Assembly: GCA_030049955.1 (NCBI GenBank)
Contig: JASIJX010000256.1
Coordinates: 1 to 15,081 of the forward strand
Length of the DNA stretch: 15,081 nt
Direction: 5' to 3'
DNA from: Acidobacteriaceae bacterium
GTDB taxonomy: Bacteria; Acidobacteriota; Terriglobia; Terriglobales; Acidobacteriaceae
Position 1 is the first letter of the stretch. Each line of letters opens with the position of its first letter. The position numbers were made by a program, and so were the translations under genes. Below the pieces are notes generated by a model. The model was not told the origin of the DNA, ran no database searches, and saw only the letters and a list, made by a program, of their open reading frames with translations. Below are positions 6,799 to 14,651 of the stretch, in pieces.

Positions 6799-7914
6799 AT
6801 GTCCTGCCGTATTCGCCTTCTTCTGCTTCACCCACTCGTCAGCATTATCGTACTGATTGCCTCGTCCACTGCACCGTGCGTTTGCGCGCACGCGCAGCAG
6901 ACTGCGCAGCGACTGCCCGAACAGGCAGACAACTCGGCTCCCGAGCCCGAAGAAACGACAGTGCGTGCCATGACCGTGCAATGGCGCAAGCTGTTTAACG
7001 AAGGTGCGTGGTCAGAACTGGAGGCAGTTGCGAACCAACTGCGGAGCCAGCGGCTGCGCCTGCAAGGTGGAGCCTGGGCGCTGCGGGTGTTCTACGGCAC
7101 CGTGAGCCCTGCGGGCCCGCTGACGTCCACGGACGCGGCGTGGGAGGCGCAGATTGCCAAGCTGCAGGACTGGGCGCGGCAAGAGCCCGAATCGCCGACG
7201 CCGCACATCGCTCTGGCCAATGCTTATGTGAACTACGCCTGGAAGGCTCGTGGAAACGGCTGGGCAAATACCGTGACGCCGCAGGGTTGGCAACTTCTCA
7301 ACCAGCGCCTGCAACTGGCGCGGCAATCGCTTGAGCAGGTGGCTAAATCCGGCAGCAACGATCCGGAGTGGTATGTGGCCATGCAACGGGTGGCGCTCGG
7401 GCAAGGATGGACGCGCGCCGAGGTAGACAATCTTGTGGACGCAGCACTGAACACGGAGCCTGGCTACTTTTACTTTGCACGCGCCCACGCAAACTATCTT
7501 TTGCCTAAGTGGTATGGCAAACCCGGTGAGACGGAACAGTTCGCAGCTCGGGTTGCCGACCGAATTGGCGGACTCGAAGGCGATGCGACTTACTTCCTGG
7601 TTGCAGCAACGATCAATTGCTGCCGCCGCATGCAGGCCCCCGCCATGCAGTGGGACCGGGTGCGGCAGGGCTATTTTGCGCTGGAGCAGCTTTACGGAAC
7701 CAATAACTACGAGCGCAATGCATTTGCCTATCTCGCTCTTAAAGCCGGCGATGCGCAGACCGCGCAACAGGCATTTGCGAAGATCGGGGACGACTGGAGC
7801 GCCGCCGTGTGGCGCTCGAAGCCGCGTTTCGACGCCAGCCGTCTCGGGCACCCGATGGGCGACGTGCAGCCTCTGCAGCCCGATAAGACCGATGCGGCGG
7901 ACACGACAAACTGA
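6799..7914 (+). CDS. Exported DUF4034 domain protein
   Basis: ATG 6799 has an excellent GGAGG 9 nt upstream. The 371-residue product begins with a signal peptide (basic MSCRIR, then a long hydrophobic core) and a likely cleavage after AHA at residue 32. The body from about residue 100 carries hallmarks of DUF4034: PTPHIALANAYVNYAWKARG, then EWYVAMQRVALGQGW, YLLPKWYG and NAFAYLALKAGD. These motifs form TPR-like paired helices. The reaction is unknown and family members are often annotated as hypothetical. Two adjacent Cys (NCCRRM) may be structural. The C-terminus is a short Asp/Thr-rich tail. It runs in the same direction as the lipoprotein-like gene but is 243 bp away, so separate transcription is likely. 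It converges on tdk. Confidence 0.8.
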   Translation: MSCRIRLLLLHPLVSIIVLIASSTAPCVCAHAQQTAQRLPEQADNSAPEPEETTVRAMTVQWRKLFNEGAWSELEAVANQLRSQRLRLQGGAWALRVFYGTVSPAGPLTSTDAAWEAQIAKLQDWARQEPESPTPHIALANAYVNYAWKARGNGWANTVTPQGWQLLNQRLQLARQSLEQVAKSGSNDPEWYVAMQRVALGQGWTRAEVDNLVDAALNTEPGYFYFARAHANYLLPKWYGKPGETEQFAARVADRIGGLEGDATYFLVAATINCCRRMQAPAMQWDRVRQGYFALEQLYGTNNYERNAFAYLALKAGDAQTAQQAFAKIGDDWSAAVWRSKPRFDASRLGHPMGDVQPLQPDKTDAADTTN

Positions 7915-8007
7915 AGCCGCCTCATACGGCGCGAAGCAAGTTGAAAACCCTTGAGCCGTAGCATCGCAACTCGGAGTCCCATCGAATGCAAATGCACAGC
8001 AACGTAT

Positions 8008-8616
8008 TCAGTGCGGCCGGCCTGGCAGCACAAAATGCTCCGCGCAGCGCGGCTCGTAGTTGTCGCCGGCCATGATAACCGGGCTGTCGAAGTGCGCGGG
8101 GTTGCCGTCAACGAGCCGCTGCGGGTATAGCGCCTTGGCCCCGCAGGTGCAATAGGCAACGAGTTCCGTGATGTTGCCGGCATAGGTGCGCACCAGCCAG
8201 GAGAGATCGAGCATTTCGCCGAACGGCATGCCACGGAAATCAAGTTCGAGGCCCGAAACCATCACGTCGTAGCCCGACTCAAGCAGCCGCTTTGTGAAGA
8301 GGAACAGATCTTCGACGAACTGACCCTCGTCCAGGGCAATGCACTCGATGCGCTTGCCGATGCGCTGTTCGGTTGCATCGATGAGCGGCAGCACCGACCA
8401 CGGATTGGAACCGGGAAACTCGACCGCTTCCATTTTTCCGCAGCCATTGCGATTGCGGCTTTCCACCTGGCCGGCGGCCGCTTTGGTATCGGCGCTGGGC
8501 TTGAGCAGCAAGACGTACTGCCGCGCGTACTCGCGGCGGATCTCGATGCGCCGCAGCAGCTCCGCAGTCTTGTTGCTGCGCATCGGCCCAACGATCATCT
8601 CCAGTTTGCCGTGCAC
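8008..8616 (-). CDS. tdk: Thymidine kinase (TK1-like, type II)
   Basis: The enzyme phosphorylates thymidine with ATP in the salvage pathway and acts in the cytosol. The start is taken as GTG 8614-8616 because GGAGG lies 5 nt upstream and the result (202 residues) fits the family. A GTG at 8641-8643 would add nine residues. Visible motifs are the P-loop GPMRSNKT (10-17), Walker B/catalytic DEGQF (96-100, Glu97), the lasso region GLELDFRGMPFG (122-133), and a zinc site Cys156/Cys158 with Cys191/His194. The P-loop has Asn where most members have Gly (SGKT/S), which is worth noting. tdk lies 62 bp after smc with no terminator between, so they probably share a transcript. A decayed copy of its last codons lies at 6604-6673. 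Confidence 0.93.
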   Translation of the reverse strand: MHGKLEMIVGPMRSNKTAELLRRIEIRREYARQYVLLLKPSADTKAAAGQVESRNRNGCGKMEAVEFPGSNPWSVLPLIDATEQRIGKRIECIALDEGQFVEDLFLFTKRLLESGYDVMVSGLELDFRGMPFGEMLDLSWLVRTYAGNITELVAYCTCGAKALYPQRLVDGNPAHFDSPVIMAGDNYEPRCAEHFVLPGRPH

Positions 8617-8621
8617 GCCGG

Positions 8622-8626
8622 CCTCC
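8622..8626 (-). promoter_or_regulatory. Shine-Dalgarno deciding the GTG start of tdk
   Basis: GGAGG on the - strand, 5 nt before GTG 8614-8616. It is inside the frame of the longer alternative and makes the shorter start more likely. Confidence 0.6.
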
Positions 8627-8678
8627 GGAACGATACCTCTCACAATCCCTGTTCCCCGATTGATTGCTGCTCTTTGGT

Positions 8679-11600
8679 CTACGCCGTCGCCCGCTGCTGC
8701 TCGCGATTGCCAAGCCGCACGCTGACGATCTTCGACACACCCGGCTCCTGCATGGTCACGCCGTAAATCATGTCCGCGGCCTGCATCATGCGTTTCGAGT
8801 GAGTGACGACCAGGAACTGCGTGTCCTGGCTCAAAGTGTGCAGCAAGTCGGCAAGCCGCCCAACGTTGGTTTCGTCAAGTGGAGCATCTACTTCGTCCAG
8901 CACACAGAACGGGCTGGGCTGGAACTGGAAAATGCCGACCAGCAGCGCCAGCGCGGTAAGCGCCTTTTCACCGCCCGAGAGCAGCAGAACGTTCTGCAGC
9001 TTCTTGCCTGGCGGCGAGGCGACGATCTCCAGACCGCTTTCGGCCTGGTTCTCCTCATCCGTGAGCCGCAAAAACGCCTGGCCGCCGTGGAACAGGTGCG
9101 CGAAGACCTTGCCGAAGTTCTCGTTAATCTTTCCGAAGGCCTCGTCGAACTTCGCGCGCGAAATCTGGTCGATTTCCTTAATGGTCTCCTGCGTGTTCTC
9201 GATCGACTCAACCAGGTCCTTGCGCTGCGCTTCCAGGAACCCGTGGCGTTCGGCGGTTTCCTTGTACTCGTCGAGAGCCATCATGTTCACCGGACCCATC
9301 TGCTCCATTTTCTGGCGTAGCGCGCGGCATGCCTCGTCTTCGGCAGCCAGTTCCTCGCCGGCCAGCCGCACAATCTCTGCATCCTCGCGCAGCACCTGCG
9401 CCTCTACGTTGACCTCGGCCAGGCAGCTTGCCTCAAGATGTTCAAGATCAGATTGCAGCTTCGCCAGCTCACTCGAACGCGCAGCGCGATCTTCGCGCAG
9501 TTGATCGAGAGCAGCGCGCTCATTCTTGAGCCGAGCCTCAAGCTCGCCGAGCTGCTGCCGAAGCGCCTGCGCCTGCACCGTAATTGCCTGCGCCTGCGCC
9601 TGCGCCTCGGCGCGGATCTCCGTAAGCTGCTTCTGCCGGTCAACAAGCTCAGCCGATTCGCGCACGCGCTGCTCGCGCTCCGCCTCAGCCTCGCTGCGCT
9701 GCCGCTCAATCGTGGCTACGCGGCGCTCCAGATCCGCGTGCAGGCGATCGATGCGCTGGAAGGCAGCTTCGGCGCCGCGGCGGCGCTCTTCAAGGCCCGC
9801 GAGCTCGGCAGTTGCCTGCGCGGCCTCTTGCTGCAGGGCTTCGCGTTTGCGGCGCAGTTCGTCGAGCTGGCCCTGCAGCGCGTCCAGGCCAGCCTCAGCC
9901 TGCGCATGCTCGGCTTCCAGACGCGCCGTCTCTTCGCGCTTCTGCGCAATCGATTGATGTTTCGCCTCGCAGGCCTCCTTGTTGCGCGCAGCCTGCGTCG
10001 TCCAGTCCTGCAACCGGCGCTCGATGCGCTGCGCTTCGCCCTCCATCTGCTTGAGCGCGGCTCCAAGATTCGCAGCCTCGGTCTCGGCCTGCCGCCGCTC
10101 TGCGCTGCGGGTTTCGAGCTGTGCGGTAAGCTCCTCGATCGCGCTGGTAAGCGCGGCAGCCTGCGCTTCGGCTTCATTCAGCTCGGCCTGCACACGCGCG
10201 AGGCGGTTTTCGGTTTCCCGCAAATCGCGCTTGAGCGCCAGCGGCCCTTCGCTGGCCGGCTTGCCGCCGGTAACGGTTGCATTATGAAAGCATTCGCCGC
10301 CCGGCGTCAGGAAGTAGCCAAACTTGTACTGCGATGCCAGGTGCTGCGCGCGCTCGGCATCGTCCACAAGGTAGCCGTAGCGCAGCTTCGGCAGAATGGT
10401 CTCAAGCGACCGGCCGAAGCCATTCAGCACCTTGATCGCTTCGCGCAGCGGCGTCACGCCAGCTTCGCTCACCGTAGGCGTGTTCGAGTCGAAGAGCTGC
10501 CCCTGCGCGCTATCGTGAATCAGGAACGTTGCCCGTCCATCGCTCGTCTTGAGCAGCCGCACGCCCTCTTCGGCCACGCCCCAGTTTTCAACCACCACGT
10601 AGTTCAACTCTTCGCGCAGGAACTCGTCGACCACGCCTTCGTGCTGGCCTGCAACCTCAAGAAAATCCGCAAGCGTGCCTTTGGGAGCGATGCTCTGCCC
10701 GAGCGCCCCCGGCTTCAGCAGCTTGCGCACCGTGTCAGTCGAGTAGCTGTGGTTGCGAATCAGCGCCTCGAGCGAGTCGCGCCGGCCCGCGGCTGCGGCC
10801 TGCTGGCTGCGTAACTGGTTAGCGCGGGCGCGCTGCTCATTCTCCTGCGCGCGCTTGGTCTGCAGCCCTTCACGCAGCGAGGCAATCTCCGCCTCAAGGC
10901 TGCGGAGCGATTCGTTGGCGATTTCAAACCGCACCCGCGCCGCGCCGCTTTCCACGCCAAGATTTTCTTTCTCATGCTCGGCCTGGCGCATCTCGGCGTT
11001 CAACCGCTCGGCTTCGCGCTCCTGCGCCGCCAGGCTTTCCTCGCCCTGCGCCATGTGGTTGCGCGCGTTGCCGGCCTGCGTCAGCAGGTTCATGGCGTGG
11101 CGGCGGCTGATCTCCAGTTCCCGTTCGGACCGGAACACCTCTTCGGCAGCGGCGCGTGCCCCTTGCTGGCGCGCCTCCACCATACTGCGGAACTCGCGGG
11201 CCTCACCGGCCGCTGTCTCCAAAAACTGCCGCTGCTGGGCGCGCTCTTCCTGAATGCCCGCAAGCTGCGTCCGCGTCTGCTCCAGCTCCGTACCGGCGGC
11301 GGCGATGCGCGCTTCAAGATCAGCCACGCGCTCGGTGTTCGAGCGCTCGCGCGCCGTCGCGCGTTCCAGCTCAACGGCTGCGTTATTCGCACGCGACTGC
11401 GCCTCCTGCCCATCGCGGTCGAGCTGATAACCACGCTCGGTCAACTCGTGCTGGCTCGCCTCGTCGGTTTCTATCTGAGCAGCTGACCCGTTTATGCGCT
11501 CCGTCAGCGCAGCGATGTCTTCGTCCAGGCGCTTCTGATCGGCGTCCATCACGGCCATGCGGCTGACCAGCACCACGCGCAACCGGCCGCGCAACTCATC

Positions 11601-12491
11601 GCGCACCGCCGCATAACGCTCTGCCTTGGCAGCCTGGCGCTTCAAGCTGTTCATCTGCCGCGTGACTTCTTCAAAAATGTCATCCACGCGGGCCAGATTC
11701 TGCTTTGCGCTTTCAAGCCGCAGCTCGGCCAGGCGTTTTTTCGTCTTGAAGCGCGTAATTCCGGCAGCTTCTTCAATAATCGACCGGCGCTCGTGCGGCT
11801 TCGAGCTGAGCAACTGCCCAATGCGCTCCTGGCCGATGATCGCGTAACTCTCCGGCCCCAGGCCCGTGCCCATGAAGATGTCCTGAATGTCGCGCAGCCG
11901 GCATAGCTTGCCATTGAGCAGGTATTCGCTTTCGCCGGTGCGGAACAGACGCCGCGTGATGACCACTTCGCCCTTCTGCGGCGTGCTCGAAAATTTGCGG
12001 CGGCGAATTTTGAGCACCACGGCGTGCGAACCGTCGGCCGGCTGCCCTTCCGCGTTTTTCTGTTCGCCCTCTTCTTCGATCACTTTGCCGGGCTGCTCGC
12101 TGGCGATAATCTCCTCAGCCTCAACAGCGCGCTGGCGGCGCAGTTCTTCCTCATTCCAGTCCGCGGGCGCTTCGTTGTCGACCACAACCTCCGGCTCCGC
12201 GGGAATTGACCCTTCGTAGGCTTCCGGGTCAATCATCGTGAGGGTCACTTCGGCCATGCCCAGGGCCTTGCGCTCGCGCGTCCCGGCAAAGATCACATCC
12301 TGCATGTGCGTGCCGCGCAGACTCTTGGCGCTCTGCTCGCCCAGCACCCAGGTCACACCGTCCAGAATGTTCGACTTGCCGCACCCATTCGGCCCCACGA
12401 CGACCGCAATGCCGGTGCCGGCAAGGCCGATTTCCGTGCGATCGCAAAAGCTCTTGAACCCCAGGATGTGGATCTTCTTTAGTTTCAGCAT
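8679..12491 (-). CDS. smc: Chromosome segregation protein SMC
   Basis: SMC forms a DNA-organising dimer with ScpA/ScpB that helps condense and segregate chromosomes. ATG 12489-12491 has GGAG 5 nt upstream and gives the normal N-terminus MLKLKKIHILGFKSF. The product has 1270 residues against about 1170-1200 for most SMCs. Domains: ATPase N-half with Walker A GPNGCGKS (33-40); coiled coil about 255-590; hinge about 600-745; second coiled coil to about 1090; C-half with signature LSGGEKA (about 1171), Walker B FCVLDEVDAPLDE (about 1195) and the H-loop VVTHS. The extra length is an acidic, low-complexity insertion at about residues 89-172 in the N-terminal head. Coiled coils are very rich in Ala, Glu, Arg and Gln. 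smc is followed by tdk and preceded by a promoter candidate at 12594-12622. ScpA and ScpB are not in the window. Confidence 0.96.
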   Translation of the reverse strand: MLKLKKIHILGFKSFCDRTEIGLAGTGIAVVVGPNGCGKSNILDGVTWVLGEQSAKSLRGTHMQDVIFAGTRERKALGMAEVTLTMIDPEAYEGSIPAEPEVVVDNEAPADWNEEELRRQRAVEAEEIIASEQPGKVIEEEGEQKNAEGQPADGSHAVVLKIRRRKFSSTPQKGEVVITRRLFRTGESEYLLNGKLCRLRDIQDIFMGTGLGPESYAIIGQERIGQLLSSKPHERRSIIEEAAGITRFKTKKRLAELRLESAKQNLARVDDIFEEVTRQMNSLKRQAAKAERYAAVRDELRGRLRVVLVSRMAVMDADQKRLDEDIAALTERINGSAAQIETDEASQHELTERGYQLDRDGQEAQSRANNAAVELERATARERSNTERVADLEARIAAAGTELEQTRTQLAGIQEERAQQRQFLETAAGEAREFRSMVEARQQGARAAAEEVFRSERELEISRRHAMNLLTQAGNARNHMAQGEESLAAQEREAERLNAEMRQAEHEKENLGVESGAARVRFEIANESLRSLEAEIASLREGLQTKRAQENEQRARANQLRSQQAAAAGRRDSLEALIRNHSYSTDTVRKLLKPGALGQSIAPKGTLADFLEVAGQHEGVVDEFLREELNYVVVENWGVAEEGVRLLKTSDGRATFLIHDSAQGQLFDSNTPTVSEAGVTPLREAIKVLNGFGRSLETILPKLRYGYLVDDAERAQHLASQYKFGYFLTPGGECFHNATVTGGKPASEGPLALKRDLRETENRLARVQAELNEAEAQAAALTSAIEELTAQLETRSAERRQAETEAANLGAALKQMEGEAQRIERRLQDWTTQAARNKEACEAKHQSIAQKREETARLEAEHAQAEAGLDALQGQLDELRRKREALQQEAAQATAELAGLEERRRGAEAAFQRIDRLHADLERRVATIERQRSEAEAEREQRVRESAELVDRQKQLTEIRAEAQAQAQAITVQAQALRQQLGELEARLKNERAALDQLREDRAARSSELAKLQSDLEHLEASCLAEVNVEAQVLREDAEIVRLAGEELAAEDEACRALRQKMEQMGPVNMMALDEYKETAERHGFLEAQRKDLVESIENTQETIKEIDQISRAKFDEAFGKINENFGKVFAHLFHGGQAFLRLTDEENQAESGLEIVASPPGKKLQNVLLLSGGEKALTALALLVGIFQFQPSPFCVLDEVDAPLDETNVGRLADLLHTLSQDTQFLVVTHSKRMMQAADMIYGVTMQEPGVSKIVSVRLGNREQQRATA

Positions 12492-12593
12492 CTTTACTCC
12501 GGAAAGTTGACCCGTTGCTCCATGTAATGAGCGACGCACGCTGCCCGCAAGGGAAAGCCGTCACAGCATGACAAAGTACCTGCTTGATTACTG

Positions 12594-12622
12594 ACTCTAC
12601 GGAGCCGAATCCTCAGGGTCAA
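12594..12622 (-). promoter_or_regulatory. Candidate sigma-70 promoter of smc-tdk
   Basis: On the - strand TTGACC (12617-12622) is followed by exactly 17 bp and TAGAGT (12594-12599, 4 of 6 to consensus). It would place the transcript start about 95 nt before the smc ATG. The same -10 hexamer recurs before the FecR/DUF6600 gene. Confidence 0.45.
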
Positions 12623-12796
12623 CGGTTCCAAGGCGTGTTTTTGTGGATAAGGAGGGCGGAATCGCGCTTCCGGCAAAAAAAGAACTAAACGGGCGAATTC
12701 CGGAAGGCATCCGGTGGATTTCGGGGATTTCAAAGCCCTGGCGTTCGGGAATTTCTGTTGCCGGTTTTGGTTCCCGCAGCCCCACTTTAAGGCTAT

Positions 12797-12833
12797 GCAT
12801 TGCGGAGCAGCCATTGGGTCAGCTCCGCAATGC
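12797..12833. terminator. Strong hairpin after the FecR/DUF6600 gene
   Basis: GCATTGCGGAGC (12797-12808) and GCTCCGCAATGC (12822-12833) form a perfect 12-bp stem with a 13-nt loop, 44 bp after the end of the - strand gene. No T-run follows on either strand. It could be a terminator of the kind seen in GC-rich genomes, or a 3' stabiliser that separates this gene from smc. Confidence 0.5.
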
Positions 12834-12877
12834 GCCTTCACATAGATTATCCAATACGCCATTTCAAGATGCGCAGA

Positions 12878-14491
12878 TTACCTCCGGCCGCCACCACCGC
12901 CACCGCCGGACGGATGACCACCTCCGCCTCCGCCGCCGCTCGGGTGAGAACCGCCGCCTCCGCCACCACTGGGAGGATGATAGCTGCCACCACCGCCCCC
13001 GCTCGGATGGTAAGCCGGCGCCGGACGCGAAGCGGGCGCGCTGCTCGGCCTACTCGGCGTCGCATAATTGCCGTGCTGCGGAGCGTAACCATACGGCGCT
13101 GGCGCATACGCCGGACGCGAAGGCACAAAGCCCGGCCGTGCGCCAGCAGCCGGAGCTCCCTCTCTGACTGTTGGCTGGCCGTAGACGGCGCGTCCGGCAA
13201 ACGATGCGCCCTCATACGCGGAGCGGCCCGGCAAAGGCCGCATCGCCGCCACGGTCTGCCCGTCGATCCTCACCGGCGTGTTGAGATCGCGAGCCGGCAG
13301 CCCGCCCGCGAACACCTGCGGACGCCGGTTCACGGCAATCATCGGAATCGGCCGGTTTGGAACCGGCGTCCGCGGTCCAATCGGCCGGTGAACCGGGTGA
13401 TACCAGCCGGGAACAATGCCAAAGACTGGCCCGCCATAAAATCCAGTCGTCCACCACGGCGAGCAGCCGCCGAGCCCCGGCGCCCAGCCCCATCCAAAGC
13501 CGCCGTAGAAGTTCCATGCGCCGCACTGGTACGGCAAATAGCCCCACGGGTATGCCGAAGCCCATGTGTAACCGAAGCCCGGCGTCCACACCCAGTTGCC
13601 ATTTCCATAAGGATCGAAGCCGGCGTTGGACGCATCATAGGGCGACCACACGTAGCCCTGTCCGGGCACGTTATACCACTGCCCGTTTGCATCCAGGTCG
13701 CTCCACGCGGGATTAGCCGACTGGCCCTGCGCCAGATCGCTCGGCGCGCCGGTCTGCGCTGTCGCCTGGCTGCTCAGCGCCTGATCGCGGTCGGAGTTCC
13801 ACGTGTCCCAGGAGTCCGGCTCGATCGACTCAGCCATGTTGTAGCCGTTGGGATCGGTATTGCTCAGCGCCACGCTTTCGCCGCCGTGAATGTCCAGCGC
13901 CAGGCCATTCGCGCCGTCCAGGTGCGCATTACCGGAAAAGACGGCAAGCTCGCCCGGAGGCGTATCGTCTTTTACGCGGAAGACAGTAAAGCCGCTGCCC
14001 GTCACTACGCTGTCGCCAAAGCGCACGCGAATCTGTCCGGCCTGGCCGTTGCCCTGCAACTCGAAGTACGCGAGCCCGCCATTTACGTCCAGCTCTGCGT
14101 CGGACGAGGTTCCCTGGCCGCGCAGCGTCTTGATGGTGAGCGAACTGTCGGGCGAGAGGCGCGCCACGCTGCCATCTTCGAACTGAATCTCCGCCCGTCC
14201 GTCGTCGGCCGTCGTCAAACTCATCCCCTCAAGCAGCGGAGAGTTGATCACTGCCTGGTCAGTGACGGTCTGGTTGCCCTGCGCAAGTTGAACTTTGCCG
14301 TCCACGTAGCTCAAACGGATGGCGCGGGCCGGTTGGCCTGAATCGGGCTGGCCTGAATCCTGCGCGCGCAGCCGGGCCCCGGCCGGCGCGAATACCAGCA
14401 AAAGTGCCACCAGTCCCCAAAAACTGATGGACAAAGTTGAGGCCGGAATTGACCCTGCCGGCCAATGGCTCTTCATAATATGGGTCTTCAT
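12878..14491 (-). CDS. FecR domain / DUF6600 surface protein with Gly-rich tail
   Basis: ATG 14489-14491 has a GGGGGGAAGG tract 9 nt upstream; a second in-frame ATG five codons later has none. The 537-residue product starts with a long signal peptide (hydrophobic core about 22-36, cleavage probably near LRA-Q, residue 43). A repeated DSGQP linker follows. Residues about 58-190 resemble the FecR domain: GKVQLAQG, a degenerate repeat, then AEIQFEDGSVARLSPDSSL and GELAVFSGNAHL. Residues about 250-370 are rich in Trp, Tyr and Gly (GQGYVWSPY, NWVWTPGFGYTW, FGWGWAPG), as in DUF6600. The rest is Pro/Ala-rich and ends in four HPSGGGG-type repeats and a final RR. No cognate sigma factor or TonB receptor is adjacent, so a signalling role like FecR of E. 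coli is not supported. A cell-envelope structural or binding role is inferred. Confidence 0.85.
   Translation of the reverse strand: MKTHIMKSHWPAGSIPASTLSISFWGLVALLLVFAPAGARLRAQDSGQPDSGQPARAIRLSYVDGKVQLAQGNQTVTDQAVINSPLLEGMSLTTADDGRAEIQFEDGSVARLSPDSSLTIKTLRGQGTSSDAELDVNGGLAYFELQGNGQAGQIRVRFGDSVVTGSGFTVFRVKDDTPPGELAVFSGNAHLDGANGLALDIHGGESVALSNTDPNGYNMAESIEPDSWDTWNSDRDQALSSQATAQTGAPSDLAQGQSANPAWSDLDANGQWYNVPGQGYVWSPYDASNAGFDPYGNGNWVWTPGFGYTWASAYPWGYLPYQCGAWNFYGGFGWGWAPGLGGCSPWWTTGFYGGPVFGIVPGWYHPVHRPIGPRTPVPNRPIPMIAVNRRPQVFAGGLPARDLNTPVRIDGQTVAAMRPLPGRSAYEGASFAGRAVYGQPTVREGAPAAGARPGFVPSRPAYAPAPYGYAPQHGNYATPSRPSSAPASRPAPAYHPSGGGGGSYHPPSGGGGGGSHPSGGGGGGGHPSGGGGGGGRR
12881..13012 (-). repeat. Gly-rich coding repeat (HPS-Gly5-7 units)
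   Basis: About 130 bp of CCG/CCA/CCT-rich sequence encodes four HP(P)S units separated by runs of five to seven glycines at the C-terminus of the FecR/DUF6600 protein. Near-identical codons make slippage likely, so the tract may vary in length between strains. Confidence 0.75.
14332..14361 (-). repeat. 15-bp duplication coding the DSGQP linker
   Basis: Two 15-bp units (14332-14346 and 14347-14361) share the core TGGCCTGAATC. They encode the duplicated DSGQP motif just after the signal peptide of the FecR/DUF6600 protein. Confidence 0.6.
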
Positions 14492-14539
14492 GGCGTTCCG
14501 CCTTCCCCCCGTCGCGCCTGGTTTTACGCGGCAGCCTGC

Positions 14540-14567
14540 ACTCTATTTGACACCTTTGGGCAGCCAA
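14540..14567 (-). promoter_or_regulatory. Candidate promoter of the FecR/DUF6600 gene
   Basis: On the - strand TTGGCT (14562-14567), a 16-bp spacer and TAGAGT (14540-14545) precede the ATG by about 50 bp. The -10 box is the same hexamer as before smc. The match is moderate. Confidence 0.35.
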
Positions 14568-14629
14568 AAGTCGCGTAATGCGTGTGGAACAGGCCAAAAG
14601 CTCTCTTGTCTTCCCGCTCCCTGTCTTTT

Positions 14630-14651
14630 ACGTTTCGGCTACGTTTCGGCG
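14630..14651. repeat. 11-bp tandem duplication at a gene end
   Basis: ACGTTTCGGCT (14630-14640) is followed at once by ACGTTTCGGCG (14641-14651). The stop codon of the small unknown gene lies across the junction, so the duplication affects only the last residues and the 3' untranslated sequence. Confidence 0.6.

Larger units (their letters stand above)
12492..12877. other. Intergenic region upstream of smc
   Basis: These 386 bases between the FecR/DUF6600 gene and smc contain no convincing gene. They hold the smc promoter candidate (12594-12622) and a strong 12-bp hairpin (12797-12833). A spaced inverted repeat, CTTCCGG (12667-12673) and CCGGAAG (12700-12706), flanks an A-run. A short GTG-initiated frame on the + strand (from 12643) runs through but lacks a homologue I recognise. 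Confidence 0.5.

Noticed and set aside
9438..10814. 458-residue frame on the + strand
   Set aside because: It is antisense to the coiled-coil and hinge part of smc and is Leu/Arg/Ala-rich as expected for a complement of Glu/Gln/Ala codons.
12881..13012. Repetitive GC-rich tract as a CRISPR array
   Set aside because: Units are short, irregular, in frame within a gene and have no spacers.
12643..13167. GTG-initiated frame on the + strand between smc and the FecR/DUF6600 gene
   Set aside because: There is no ribosome site, it crosses the strong hairpin and continues antisense into the next gene. A decayed gene cannot be excluded, but nothing supports it.
12800..14341. 513-residue frame on the + strand
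   Set aside because: It is antisense to the FecR/DUF6600 gene, Arg-rich and without domains.
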